64,000 bases of DNA from Phaeobacter gallaeciensis DSM 26640 (GTDB lineage: Bacteria > Pseudomonadota > Alphaproteobacteria > Rhodobacterales > Rhodobacteraceae), in the NCBI RefSeq assembly GCF_000511385.1, contig NC_023138.1:1-64000 (forward strand), in the 5' to 3' direction. Each line of letters opens with the position of its first letter. Position 1 is the stretch's first letter. Position numbers and translations under genes: made by a program. A model generated the notes under the pieces. It saw only the letters and a program-made list of their open reading frames with translations. It ran no database searches and had not been told where the DNA came from. Positions 16,761-25,938 of this stretch are shown piece by piece.

Positions 16761-17728
16761 AGCGACATGAACCGCTCCCCTCCCCGCTGCAGGGACAGGG
16801 TGTCGAGCACGTAGTCGCGGGGCCGGTAGCTGGGGAGAGCGCGCCAGAACCGGTCGAATTGTTCTTCGATATTGTTGATCTGAAACCGGCGCCCGCAGCG
16901 ATCGTCGAAGTAAGGCACCGAACTTGGGGTCACTTCACCTTGTACGAGCGCGCGCTGGGAGGGATCGACCAGCTCTCCCTGATCCCAGGCAAAAACCGGC
17001 AGATTGGCCGACATGGCCTCCTGATAGGCCAACCCCTGCGTCTCATGTTCGGTGCAAAACAATAGTGCACGGCTGCGACTGACCAGATCGCGGTATTGCG
17101 CGGGGGTGTGGTTCCCGTAGTCCAGTTCCCGCCAGCTGAGGCCACGGGCGCTCAGAATATCGCGTAGTGGCTGGATCAGGTCAGTTTCACGAGCCGTTTT
17201 CCGGCGCCAGCGCACCTTGTTGTAAAACAGCACATCAATGGATTTGGTCGCGCCGGACATATCGGGCCAGGCATCTGTATCGATCCCGACGAACATCGGT
17301 GCAAACTGGGCGCGGGTCTCAATCGGATTGAGCTGGATGGGCCAGGTTGATGGATAGGTCACCACCTTCAGGTTCAGTTGACTGCGAATCGCCGTAAGCT
17401 CCGTCGGGTCTGGAACCCGGCCAGGGCCGTAAATAGCGGGGTTTTGCAGCCCAAATCGTGCAAGTGGTGGGAGATATCCACTCAACCCTATGGGGTGGTT
17501 CGGGTGCCTGCGCGCAAAGCCAAAGTCATTTATCACGACGTCGTGGCCTAAAATTCGCAGGCTTTTGGCGAGGTTTGTGAAGGCAACATAGAACCCGGTG
17601 CGGGGCTGCGCTCCCTTTATCAACCGATACCCATAGCGCAGACGTTCGCGCAGATGTGACAGGTTTTGCCCGCCCGGGAAATCATAGGCCCTAAGGTCGT
17701 AGCCATCAAAAAACAAAGGAATTTTCAC
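16670..17728 (-). CDS. Glycosyltransferase, GT4-like (group 1)
   Basis: A 352-residue protein with a GT-B-like layout. The N-terminus (MKIPLFFDGYDLRAYDFPGG) is not a textbook glycosyltransferase start, but the C-terminal part has ALLFCTEHETQGLAYQEAMS followed by NLPVFAWDQGE, the EX7E-type donor-binding region of GT4 enzymes. Position at the end of the EPS island supports a role in it. The last 30 codons overlap the convergent ExoL-like gene. Confidence 0.68.
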   Translation of the reverse strand: MKIPLFFDGYDLRAYDFPGGQNLSHLRERLRYGYRLIKGAQPRTGFYVAFTNLAKSLRILGHDVVINDFGFARRHPNHPIGLSGYLPPLARFGLQNPAIYGPGRVPDPTELTAIRSQLNLKVVTYPSTWPIQLNPIETRAQFAPMFVGIDTDAWPDMSGATKSIDVLFYNKVRWRRKTARETDLIQPLRDILSARGLSWRELDYGNHTPAQYRDLVSRSRALLFCTEHETQGLAYQEAMSANLPVFAWDQGELVDPSQRALVQGEVTPSSVPYFDDRCGRRFQINNIEEQFDRFWRALPSYRPRDYVLDTLSLQRGGERFMSLYAPLFDGDAQELHRSTPAEANSATTSAGV

Positions 17729-17943
17729 GATGGAGGGTCCTGTATTTTTGACCGGGGATAGAGCGCGACCAACCTAACAGCGGTCGCGGGCGACGTCGAC
17801 GGTTTATGCGCGCTTTGGGGATGATGGCGTCTGACGGTCGTTAAAATGCGAGTGGTATTGTGCGGGATTTTTTCTGGCGGCTGGAAGCTTTGTTAACAGC
17901 TAGGCCACAGGCTACTGCGATGTATTTGAAGGTGGAGTAAACG

Positions 17944-19104
17944 ATGTTGCTAAGAAAACTAACGACTGCGGCGGTTCTGGCTCTGGTGGTGCCATCGCTT
18001 GGACTGGCTGAGCAGGGTGTCTCTTCGACTGAGGTGCGCTTCGCACAGGTTGCTGCGCTTGAAGGGCCGGCCGCGGCTCTGGGCCAGGGTATGCAACTGG
18101 GACTGGAAGCGGCTTTTGCCGAAGCCAATGCCGCGGGCGGTGTCCATGGGCGCAGCATCGTTTTGGAGAGCATGGACGACAGCTATGAACCGGATAAGTC
18201 TGTGGCGCTGGTCAAACAGGTGATTGCGGGTAATCAGCACATTGGCCTGATTGGGGCTGTCGGAACGCCGACCGCTTCAGCGACGCAGCCGATTGCGACC
18301 GAGGCTGGGCTGCCCTTTATCGGACCCTTCACCGGCGCGGGTTTCCTGCGTGATGCCAGCCACGGGAACATCCTCAATGTGCGGGCCACATATGCCGCGG
18401 AAACTGAGGCCTGGATCGCCCATCTGGTTGATGAGCAGAACATGAAGTCGATCGCGCTGCTGTATCAGGATGACGGGTTTGGCCGTGTCGGCCTGTCCGG
18501 TGTGACCGCTGCCCTGGAAAAACGTGGCATGACGCTGGTGGCCGAGGGGACCTATACGCGCAACACCACCGCCGTGAAAAAGGCGCTGCTGACCATTCGC
18601 AAAGCAAAACCGGATGCGGTGGTGATGGTCGGGGCCTACAAGCCGGTTGCCGAGTTCATCAAGTTATCGCGCAAGCTGAAATTCAACCCGACCTTTGTGA
18701 ATATTTCTTTTGTGGGTTCGGATGCCTTGGCAAAGGAATTGGGCGACGCGGGTGAGGGCGTCATCATCAGCCAGGTTGTGCCGTTCCCATGGGATCAGTC
18801 GCTGCCTGTCGTGGCGCAGTATCAGGCAGCCCTGAAAGCCGTCGACGCTGATGTAGACCCGGGGTTTGTAACACTGGAGGGATATCTGACCGGGCGTCTG
18901 GCGATCCGTGCTTTGGAAGACGCCGGCGCGGATCTGACGCGTGACAGCTATCTCGCGGCCATGGCAGGCCTGCGTGATGTGGACTTTGGCGGCGTAACCA
19001 TGCGCTTTGGCCCGGATGACAATCAGGGCATGGACGATGTGTTCCTGACACATATCACCAAAGAGGGTGGGTTTCAGCCCGTCGTCGCGGGTGGTGAATC
19101 CTAA
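17944..19104 (+). CDS. Periplasmic binding protein, branched-chain amino-acid/amide type
   Basis: A 386-residue type I periplasmic binding protein (Peripla_BP_6, LivJ class). Residues 1-22 form a Sec signal peptide (LTTAAVLALVVPSLGLAEQ). The body has the class signatures GLEAAFAEANAAGGVHGR, AGLPFIGPFTG and IALLYQDDGFGRVGLSGV. A GGAG ribosome site precedes the ATG. There are no permease or ATPase genes nearby; instead a chemoreceptor follows 100 bp later on the same strand. This suggests the protein delivers a ligand to the receptor, or to a transporter encoded elsewhere. The substrate cannot be predicted with confidence. Confidence 0.85.
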   Translation: MLLRKLTTAAVLALVVPSLGLAEQGVSSTEVRFAQVAALEGPAAALGQGMQLGLEAAFAEANAAGGVHGRSIVLESMDDSYEPDKSVALVKQVIAGNQHIGLIGAVGTPTASATQPIATEAGLPFIGPFTGAGFLRDASHGNILNVRATYAAETEAWIAHLVDEQNMKSIALLYQDDGFGRVGLSGVTAALEKRGMTLVAEGTYTRNTTAVKKALLTIRKAKPDAVVMVGAYKPVAEFIKLSRKLKFNPTFVNISFVGSDALAKELGDAGEGVIISQVVPFPWDQSLPVVAQYQAALKAVDADVDPGFVTLEGYLTGRLAIRALEDAGADLTRDSYLAAMAGLRDVDFGGVTMRFGPDDNQGMDDVFLTHITKEGGFQPVVAGGES

Positions 19105-19115
19105 CGCAGCAATTG

Positions 19116-19140
19116 GTCGAGGCATATTCGGTGCCTCGAC
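19116..19140 (+). other. Intercistronic stem-loop between binding protein and chemoreceptor genes
   Basis: A perfect 9-bp stem (GTCGAGGCA with TGCCTCGAC) and 7-base loop start 11 bp after the stop. There is no T-run, so it is more likely an mRNA-stabilising or attenuating hairpin than a full terminator. It would let the binding protein be made in excess over the receptor. Confidence 0.55.
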
Positions 19141-19204
19141 TGCCCTGCGTCTGTCCGATTGTTCGGGCAGAGCCTAGTAGTTTTAATGACTTACGGGACT
19201 AATT

Positions 19205-21871
19205 ATGACGACGCAGACACGTAAACGCGCGACACGGCGGTGGAATCCGTTGTCCAGTATTCGCGCCAAGATGTTCCTTATCCTGCTGGCGATGGCGGGT
19301 ACTTCGGCGGCGATTGGATATGCTGTGACACAGGCGTTTGAGCAGGTGTCTGCTGATGTGCATGTATTGACCGAGGACAAGCTTCCAGAGCTGGAGCTCA
19401 GCGGTCAGATGACTGCTGCTGCCGCCCGGACGAAAGACGCAATGGTTGCGGTTATGCTTGCGGACACGCCAGGCTCGCTTGACTTCGCAAAAAGCGATGT
19501 CACCGCGGCGGTCCGGGCGCTGGATGGTGTGGTGGAACAGCTGCCGCAGGTGCTGCGCGATGAATTCAAACCGGATGTTGTCATGGTTGAGGAGGCGCTG
19601 GAAGCCTCGATCACGGCGCGCACCGTCGCGTTTAAGAATGCCGCAGCGGTGATCGCCATGATGGAACAGCTTCAAGGCTTGAGCAGCGCCATGCAGGTCA
19701 CCCTCGCTGAGATGGCGGATCACGCCTACTCGAACCTCTCAAAAGGTGGCGAACAGACGATGTCCGCAGTTGACGCAACATTGGTTGATCTGGTCGAGGT
19801 CAAATTCGCTACATTGCAGTCTTTGTTGCAGGCGCGGGCGGAGATCAATCTGATCTCTGGCATTGCTCTGGCGATTGGTGAAACCGAGGACCGTGCGATG
19901 CAGTCGATCCTGACGGATTTAGCAAAGGCGTCGGATGGTCGCCTGAATGATGTCATCGATATTCTGGAGGTTGAGGCACCCGGTGTGGTGCCGATCTTTG
20001 CCATTCGGGATGCCGCTGCTGTCCTCCAGAAGGCGGTGTCGCGAGGGCGGCTTCAGTCCAATGCCCTGCGCCAGGAGGTGCTGAGCGCCCGCCTGTCCAC
20101 TGATACGGAACTGTCGACCGCGGTCGATGACATGGTATTTGAGGTGACATTGGCGGCTGAAGATGCCAGCGAAGACAGCAAGAAAGCCATTCAGGGGCTG
20201 CTGACCAATGAAGTTGGCTTTCTTAATACCCTGCTGGAGATCAACACCTGGATCAGTAATTTTCAGGTTGCCGCACTGGATGTGGTGACGGCGCAGGGCA
20301 TTCCGCAGACCCGTGCTGCTGCGGAACCGATGGAGCAAGCGGCGGCGGCTCTGGCTGAGTATAAGACATTTGACGATGGGCGGCTTGCAACCCAGCTCAA
20401 TGAAATCATCACTATGGCAGACCCAGATCAGGGGTTGGCGATTTTTCGCATTGCGTCGCTCACCGCGGATGCGGATGCCACCAAGGAGGCAAATGCTACG
20501 GCCAATGCAGTCTTGCAGATTGCCAGCCGCGCGTCCCTTCTGGGATCGGGCAGCCGGGGCGAGATTGCCTATATGGCGACGGATATTGCGACTACAGTCG
20601 ATGCGGCACACGCCAATATCGAGCGGTTGCTGATGATGGCCGCCGGGCTGTTGGTCATGGCATTGCTACTGACCCATTGGCTGGTTCAACGTCCGCTGAA
20701 TGCCATCAGTCGCACCACCGAACGGCTTGCGGATGGTGATCTGAGCCCGATCAACGGGTTTGATCGTACCAGCGATGAAATCTACCGGATTGCACAGGCT
20801 CTAACGGTATTTCGCAACGGTCTCGTTGAAAAAGAGGCGCTGTCCAAAGCCACAGAAGAGGAGCGGGCCGCCCATCAGGCTGAGCAGACTGCTGCAGTCA
20901 CAGCTATTGGCAATGGTCTGGCACGGCTGGCGCAGGGCGATCTCTCTGCCCGGATCACCGAAGAGCTGACAGAGGGCTATGCGCAGCTGCAGGCCGATTT
21001 CAATCTGACGGTTGAAACGCTGAGCAGAACTGTGGTCGATATGGTGGATGTGGCTTCGTCCATACGCAACGGTGCGGATGAGATCAGTCAGGCTTCTGAT
21101 GATCTGTCGCGCCGCACGGAAAGTCAGGCTGCGACGCTGGAAGAAACCGCCGCCGCATTGGATGAGCTGACCGCCAGCGTGAAATCTGCAGCCGATGGTG
21201 CGCGGTCTGTTGAGGCCACCACCCAGGATGCAAAGAGCGAAGCCGTAAAGAACGGCAGCGTCGTCAACAGCGCAGTCTCTGCCATGACCGATATCGAGGA
21301 GAGCTCCAAACATATCGCGCAGATCATCGGCGTGATTGACGATATCGCGTTCCAGACCAATCTTCTGGCGCTGAACGCCGGGGTTGAGGCGGCACGTGCC
21401 GGCGATGCCGGCCGCGGCTTTGCGGTTGTGGCCTCCGAAGTGCGGGGGCTGTCGCAACGCACCTCCGAGGCGGCGATGGAGATCAAAACGCTGATCAGCG
21501 AAAGCTCGAAAAAAGTCGACTATGGTGTCGAACTGGTGGGCAAGGCGGGAACTGCGCTAAGCGATATTGTGACCCAGGTCGGGCAGATTTCGCAGCAGGT
21601 CTCCGAGATTGCCGATGGTGCTGCCTCGCAGTCGACCGGGCTGCATGAGATCAACATCGGCATGTCGCAGCTGGATCAGGTGACCCAGCAGAACGCGGCG
21701 ATGGTTGAGGAATCCACAGCGGCCAGCCATATGCTGCGCGGCGATGCGACCAAGCTGGCGGAGCTGGTATCAAACTTCACCGTGGCGGAGGAGAATGCAT
21801 CGGCTGCTGCTGGGGAGACTCAGCAGGATGGATGGGATGAGGATCCCGACGACTGGCAGATGACCGGGTGA
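19205..21871 (+). CDS. Methyl-accepting chemotaxis protein with large helical periplasmic domain
   Basis: An 888-residue transmembrane chemoreceptor. Membrane segment 1 is at about 20-42 and segment 2 at about 475-495, enclosing some 430 mostly helical residues without a recognisable Cache signature. A HAMP domain follows (PLNAISRTTERLADGDLSPI) and then the signalling domain with the hairpin tip [20 protein letters not shown] near residue 712. The acidic C-terminus ends DDWQMTG, faintly like a CheR-binding tail. The unusually long sensor and the adjacent binding protein suggest indirect sensing through that protein. No che genes are in the window, so the receptor must join signalling proteins encoded elsewhere. 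Confidence 0.9.
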   Translation: MTTQTRKRATRRWNPLSSIRAKMFLILLAMAGTSAAIGYAVTQAFEQVSADVHVLTEDKLPELELSGQMTAAAARTKDAMVAVMLADTPGSLDFAKSDVTAAVRALDGVVEQLPQVLRDEFKPDVVMVEEALEASITARTVAFKNAAAVIAMMEQLQGLSSAMQVTLAEMADHAYSNLSKGGEQTMSAVDATLVDLVEVKFATLQSLLQARAEINLISGIALAIGETEDRAMQSILTDLAKASDGRLNDVIDILEVEAPGVVPIFAIRDAAAVLQKAVSRGRLQSNALRQEVLSARLSTDTELSTAVDDMVFEVTLAAEDASEDSKKAIQGLLTNEVGFLNTLLEINTWISNFQVAALDVVTAQGIPQTRAAAEPMEQAAAALAEYKTFDDGRLATQLNEIITMADPDQGLAIFRIASLTADADATKEANATANAVLQIASRASLLGSGSRGEIAYMATDIATTVDAAHANIERLLMMAAGLLVMALLLTHWLVQRPLNAISRTTERLADGDLSPINGFDRTSDEIYRIAQALTVFRNGLVEKEALSKATEEERAAHQAEQTAAVTAIGNGLARLAQGDLSARITEELTEGYAQLQADFNLTVETLSRTVVDMVDVASSIRNGADEISQASDDLSRRTESQAATLEETAAALDELTASVKSAADGARSVEATTQDAKSEAVKNGSVVNSAVSAMTDIEESSKHIAQIIGVIDDIAFQTNLLALNAGVEAARAGDAGRGFAVVASEVRGLSQRTSEAAMEIKTLISESSKKVDYGVELVGKAGTALSDIVTQVGQISQQVSEIADGAASQSTGLHEINIGMSQLDQVTQQNAAMVEESTAASHMLRGDATKLAELVSNFTVAEENASAAAGETQQDGWDEDPDDWQMTG

Positions 21872-21904
21872 CGATCTCCGCTGTCGGCCTGTTCGACCTT
21901 CTGG

Positions 21905-21940
21905 CACCTGCAGTGGCTGATACCGCTGCGGGTGTTTTTT
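21905..21940 (+). terminator. Rho-independent terminator after the chemoreceptor gene
   Basis: A 12-bp stem with two wobble pairs (21905-21916 with 21923-21934), six-base loop and six T residues, 33 bp past the stop. Confidence 0.82.
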
Positions 21941-21967
21941 ACGAAGGGAGGCAGGTGCGATTTCACA

Positions 21968-22267
21968 TCATAGAAATGCGGCGTGGGAGAGCACAGCATA
22001 GGCTGTGACGCCGACAATCATGGTCCAGATAACGTTGTTTGTTAGTGCGGCAGTCCCTAAAGCAATGGCCGCCGCGATCCAAGTCTGGGGCGGTTGGTTT
22101 GCCAAGGACGTCGCAACCAGCGAGATCACGATCAAACCCGGCAGGCGACCCAACAAGGGGGCAAAGCGGGATTGCTGCACCCGATTGCCTGCAACCAGCC
22201 CAAGAACCCGGATCCCGAAAGCCATCGCTGCGAGGCTTAGGATCAATCCCCATTCATTCAACGTCAT
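21968..22267 (-). CDS. azlD: AzlD-type branched-chain amino-acid exporter, small subunit
   Basis: A 99-residue membrane protein with three to four hydrophobic segments (LILSLAAMAFGIRVLGLVAG, GLIVISLVATSLAN, WTMIVGVTAYAVLSH). Length and pattern fit AzlD, the small partner of AzlC in export of branched-chain amino acids. The start overlaps the azlC stop by four bases, so the two subunits are translationally coupled. Confidence 0.85.
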   Translation of the reverse strand: MTLNEWGLILSLAAMAFGIRVLGLVAGNRVQQSRFAPLLGRLPGLIVISLVATSLANQPPQTWIAAAIALGTAALTNNVIWTMIVGVTAYAVLSHAAFL

Positions 22268-22983
22268 CGCGCCGGTACCTTTCTGCGTAGATTAAGGAGA
22301 AGGACTGCAACGCCGGTCAGCGTACCGAGTAAAATGGCATAGGCCGTTGGCATCTGCGCGGTGACCAAGGTGAGACTGGCAACGAAGCTTGCTGTCCAGG
22401 GCGCGAGATCGCCGGTGCCTTCCCACAGACCTCGGGCCATTGCGATGAAGGCAGCCGTAAAGGCAAAGCCGAGACCAAAGCGCTCCAAATTACCGAAACT
22501 TGACCCGACCAGTGCGCCGAGGGCCGTTGACAGGGTCCAGACCGAAATCATCACGCAGCCGGACCCGATCAGGAAACCGGCGCCAATCTGCGGGTTTTTC
22601 ACCCGTCCTGCCATCGTCAGGGCCCAGTTTTCATCGCCGGTTATGTGGATCGCCAGCAGTTTTTTCCACAGCGACAGCCCATCCAGCAGCGGTACTAGCG
22701 AGGCCACGATCCCGATGTAGCGCAGATTGAGCGCGGCACCGGCCAGCACCGCGCCGAGAAGAGCTGAGCCGCTGGAGAATTGTTCAACCGCAACAATCTG
22801 CGAGGAACCGGCATGCACCAAACCGCTCATTGTGGCGATCCCCCACCACGGAAAGCCGATCTGGGCTGCCAAAACGCCAAAGGCAAAGCCATAAAGGGAT
22901 GCCCCCAGTGCCAAGGGCAGAATTGCCAGTGCGCCTTGGGCCAGTGATGCGGTCGGTATGTGTGGTGTGTGATGTGTCATCAC
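22264..22983 (-). CDS. azlC: AzlC-type branched-chain amino-acid exporter, large subunit
   Basis: A 239-residue inner-membrane protein of the AzlC/LIV-E family. It has the family blocks LGASLYGFAFGVLAAQIGFP, SGLVHAGSSQIVAVEQF and ALNLRYIGIVASLVP. With AzlD it should export branched-chain or related amino acids. It is divergent from an Lrp/AsnC regulator, with an almost perfect palindrome in the 85-bp gap. Lrp-type control of azlCD is the known arrangement in Bacillus and proteobacteria. Confidence 0.9.
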   Translation of the reverse strand: MMTHHTPHIPTASLAQGALAILPLALGASLYGFAFGVLAAQIGFPWWGIATMSGLVHAGSSQIVAVEQFSSGSALLGAVLAGAALNLRYIGIVASLVPLLDGLSLWKKLLAIHITGDENWALTMAGRVKNPQIGAGFLIGSGCVMISVWTLSTALGALVGSSFGNLERFGLGFAFTAAFIAMARGLWEGTGDLAPWTASFVASLTLVTAQMPTAYAILLGTLTGVAVLLLNLRRKVPAR

Positions 22984-23031
22984 ATTGTTCTATCAGCGGT
23001 GCGTGATGTTCCCTATCGCTCATTTTTGTGA

Positions 23032-23056
23032 ATAGTGATCATATTTGATCACCTAT
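23032..23056. promoter_or_regulatory. Palindromic operator between azlC and the Lrp-type gene
   Basis: GTGATCA-TATT-TGATCAC has perfect 7-bp arms (23035-23041 and 23046-23052); the symmetry extends by ATAG/CTAT with a one-base bulge. It lies 10-35 bp before the lrp-like start in the divergent promoter region. The neighbouring Lrp-type protein is the obvious ligand. Confidence 0.65.
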
Positions 23057-23068
23057 ACGGAGAATATG

Positions 23069-23542
23069 ATGCAGGAAAGTCAGGTAGATGCCGCGGACCG
23101 TATGCTGTTGACCCAGCTGCAGCGGGACGCGCGCACAACGGTGCAGCAGATGGCGGAGAAAAGCGGTCTGTCCACCGCCTCAGTGCAGCGCCGCCTGCGG
23201 CGGTTGCGTGAGGCTGGTGTTTTGCAAAAGGAAGTCGCGCTGGTTGATCAGAAAAAGGTTGGATTAGGCGTTACTGCGATTGTTTCCGTGGAGTTGGAAC
23301 GGGATCGGCTTGAGCAGATTGATGCGTTCAAGCGAAAGGCGCGGATCGATCCGCAAGTGCTGCATTTTTATTGCATCGCGGGTGACGCTGATTTTGTTAT
23401 GGTCGTGGTCGCGCCGGACATTGCGGGCTACGAGGCGTTCACCCATCGATTTTTCTTTTCTGACAACAACGTGCGTAAATTCCGCACCTCAATTGTGGTG
23501 TCGACTGAGAAAAGCACACAGGAACTTCCGCTGGATATTTAG
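23069..23542 (+). CDS. Lrp/AsnC-family transcriptional regulator
   Basis: A 157-residue regulator with an N-terminal winged helix-turn-helix (DRMLLTQLQRDARTTVQQMA, SGLSTASVQRRLRRLREAGV) and a C-terminal RAM ligand-binding domain (about residues 65-150). It probably senses an amino acid and controls azlCD and itself. GGAG at 23059-23062 favours the ATG at 23069 over the one at 23066. It is convergent with the MFS gene after a 43-bp gap. Confidence 0.9.
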   Translation: MQESQVDAADRMLLTQLQRDARTTVQQMAEKSGLSTASVQRRLRRLREAGVLQKEVALVDQKKVGLGVTAIVSVELERDRLEQIDAFKRKARIDPQVLHFYCIAGDADFVMVVVAPDIAGYEAFTHRFFFSDNNVRKFRTSIVVSTEKSTQELPLDI

Positions 23543-23585
23543 GGACCTTGGTCCACCGCACGTGGGGGATCACAGATCGGCGCCG

Positions 23586-24902
23586 TTATGTTCGCGGGTG
23601 CAAATCGTCGACGACCACCGGATGCCGGTGGTTCGGCCCATGGCCATAGGTGGCCAGATGGGGGTGATCAGGGGGCAGGTCAGAGTGATCATGGGCAGCT
23701 GCCTCAATCTGATGCGTGAAATCAGCATCGCGGTGCCAGAGTTTTGTGGCGAGCAGCAATCCGCCGCCTGCAAGGGTCCCCAGCAGCAGAAATGTGGCAT
23801 CGAAGCCTGCGCGCGCGCCAATCTGCCCAGCGAGTGGATAGGTTAGCAGCCAGCAGGCGTGGCTGAGCGCAAACTGCGCGGCAAATAAGGCGGGGCGATC
23901 CTCTGGTAGGGCAGACCGCCTCAGCAATCTGCCGACGGGGGTCTGGGCCAGGCTGAAGCCAAAGCCGAGCAGTGCCCAAAGCGCCACCAGAAGATTGAAA
24001 CTGTCGGCCCACGGACCGATCCACAGACCGATGGTCAACAGCGCGCCACCTGCCAGCATCGGAGGGCGATCCGGCATATGGTCCAGCACCCGCGGCAGCA
24101 GCAGGGCGGCCACCATCGAGCCACCGCCAAAGGCCGCCAGCGCGATGGCAACCTGGGGTTCGCTGAGAGCAAAGCGGCCCTTGACCAGCACAACGGTATT
24201 GACCAGGACCATCGCGGAGGCCGCTGCGACCACCAGGTTCAACGCTAGAAGACCACGCAGTCTTGGGGTGGCGAAATAGAGTCGGATACCGCGTGTTGTC
24301 CGATCCCAGATGCCGCGTGGTGTGCTGGGCTGTGGCGATGGGATCGGCACCGAGACCACAAGGAGGGCAGAGGCTAGAAATCCGATCACGGTTCCACCAA
24401 ACAGCACCGGGAAACTGACGATGGTGAGAAGGGTTGCAGCCAGCATCGGCGACAGCAGGCTTTCCAGATCATAGGCCAGCCGCGACAGCGATAGCGCCCG
24501 GGTATATTCGGCTTCATCAGGCAGCACATCGGGAATGGTGGCCTGAAAGGTCGGGGTGAACCCTGCTGAGGCCGCCTGCATGAGAAAGATCAGACTGTAA
24601 ATATGCCAGATCTCGGTGACGAAGGGCAGGGCAAGCGCAACAGCGGCACGGATGAGATCAAGCGATACCAACATGACGCGCCGCGGCAGCCGGTCTGCGA
24701 GGGCGGAGGCGACAGGCGCCAATCCGACATAGGCAAGCATCTTGATCGCGAGGGCGGTGCCAAGGACGACGCCTGCCTGCTCGCCAGCGATTTGCCAAGC
24801 CAACAGTCCAAGAGCGATGGTGGCAAGCCCGGTTCCCAGCAACGCGATGATCTGAGCGGCGAGAAGATGGCGGTAGGTTCGATTTGCGAGAACAGAGAGC
24901 AT
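23586..24902 (-). CDS. Major facilitator superfamily permease with histidine-rich tail
   Basis: A 438-residue inner-membrane transporter with about twelve hydrophobic segments. The family loop is seen as ASALADRLPRRVMLVSLDLI between segments 2 and 3. It resembles MFS_3/enterobactin-exporter type (EntS-like) proteins; the substrate is unknown. After the last segment, a cytoplasmic tail of about 45 residues holds eight histidines and several aspartates (AAAHDHSDLPPDHPHLATYG then HGPNHRHP), which suggests metal binding. The ATG at 24902 is chosen; upstream there is only a TTG at 24968 without ribosome site. The LysR gene ends 68 bp upstream on the same strand. Confidence 0.8.
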   Translation of the reverse strand: MLSVLANRTYRHLLAAQIIALLGTGLATIALGLLAWQIAGEQAGVVLGTALAIKMLAYVGLAPVASALADRLPRRVMLVSLDLIRAAVALALPFVTEIWHIYSLIFLMQAASAGFTPTFQATIPDVLPDEAEYTRALSLSRLAYDLESLLSPMLAATLLTIVSFPVLFGGTVIGFLASALLVVSVPIPSPQPSTPRGIWDRTTRGIRLYFATPRLRGLLALNLVVAAASAMVLVNTVVLVKGRFALSEPQVAIALAAFGGGSMVAALLLPRVLDHMPDRPPMLAGGALLTIGLWIGPWADSFNLLVALWALLGFGFSLAQTPVGRLLRRSALPEDRPALFAAQFALSHACWLLTYPLAGQIGARAGFDATFLLLGTLAGGGLLLATKLWHRDADFTHQIEAAAHDHSDLPPDHPHLATYGHGPNHRHPVVVDDLHPRT

Positions 24903-24970
24903 GCCGACCCAGGGTGCGTTATTGTCAGGATATGAGACGGTTCGCTTATCCGGTCCGCCCGGCGCCAACC

Positions 24971-25897
24971 CTAGCTGTCCGCTGGCGATGAGGCAATCGC
25001 GGTGCGGATCAGTTCGGCACTGCTTTGGGCTTGAGACTGCAACCAGCTTACCAGTGTTCGGACCTCTGGGCGGTGGCTATTGCGATCAGATGGAAGGACC
25101 AGATGGTGACCATGTTGTGTCGAAAGTTCCGTGAGGCTGGCGCGCAGCAGCGTGCCACGGTCCAGATAAGGGCGGGCAAACACATCAGCGACCAGCGCAA
25201 CTCCCAGACCCCGATCGGCAAGTTCAAGGGCGATCAGCGACTGATCGACCTTGTAGGCTGGTTCAGGGAGTGTGGCCTCCGGGTTGTGGCGCGCAAAGAA
25301 ATGACGCCAAGTATCGACGACACCGCTCATCTCAATCAGCGGCAGTTTGTGCAAATCGGGATAGGGTGCGCTGCCAAGCAGGCTGGGTGCGGCAACTGCA
25401 ATCACCTTGTTTTGCATCAAGGGTAAGACAGCTCCGTCGCGCCAGCTGCCATCGCCATAGCGAATGTCGATATCGATGGCTTCCCCTTGGGACAACTCGC
25501 TCCACGAGGAGGACAACACCCGCAGTCGGCTGTCAGGATAACGTGTTTTATAATCCTCAAGCAGTGGCATCAGCCACAGAAGGTTCAGCGAGGTCAGACA
25601 GCGGAGTGTCACCTCCTGCTGGACCCCGTTGCCAAAGAGGTTCCAGGTGGTGGCGTCGATATCCGCAAACGCTTTGGCCACGATCGGCAGATAGGCATGT
25701 CCCAGACGGGTCAGGCTGAGCAATTTATGGTCCCGGTGAAACAACTTATGCCCCAATTGCGCCTCCAGCCCGCGCACCTGATAGCTGACCGCAGAGGGGG
25801 TGAGGCCCAGCTCCTCGGCGGCCTGGGTGAAGCTGCCGTGGCGGGCGCTGGCGTCAAAGGCGCGAAGCCAGGTCATCGGGGGAAGATCGCGATACAT
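24971..25897 (-). CDS. LysR-family transcriptional regulator, GcvA-like
   Basis: A 308-residue regulator with an N-terminal winged helix-turn-helix (LRAFDASARHGSFTQAAEEL, LTPSAVSYQVRGLEAQLG) and a LysR substrate-binding domain from about residue 90. The motif DLPPMTWLRAFDASARHGSF is typical of the GcvA subgroup. It is divergent from the GMC-oxidoreductase operon, so it most likely activates that operon in answer to a substrate. It could also influence the MFS gene downstream. Confidence 0.9.
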   Translation of the reverse strand: MYRDLPPMTWLRAFDASARHGSFTQAAEELGLTPSAVSYQVRGLEAQLGHKLFHRDHKLLSLTRLGHAYLPIVAKAFADIDATTWNLFGNGVQQEVTLRCLTSLNLLWLMPLLEDYKTRYPDSRLRVLSSSWSELSQGEAIDIDIRYGDGSWRDGAVLPLMQNKVIAVAAPSLLGSAPYPDLHKLPLIEMSGVVDTWRHFFARHNPEATLPEPAYKVDQSLIALELADRGLGVALVADVFARPYLDRGTLLRASLTELSTQHGHHLVLPSDRNSHRPEVRTLVSWLQSQAQSSAELIRTAIASSPADS

Positions 25898-25938
25898 ACG
25901 GCCAGAATACCTTTGCTGCGAATTTTTTTAAGGTGCTG

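Noticed and set aside
17764..17788. Hairpin CGCGACC/GGTCGCG upstream of the binding-protein gene
   Set aside because: Seven-bp stem without T-run in a short intergenic gap; no clear role on either strand.
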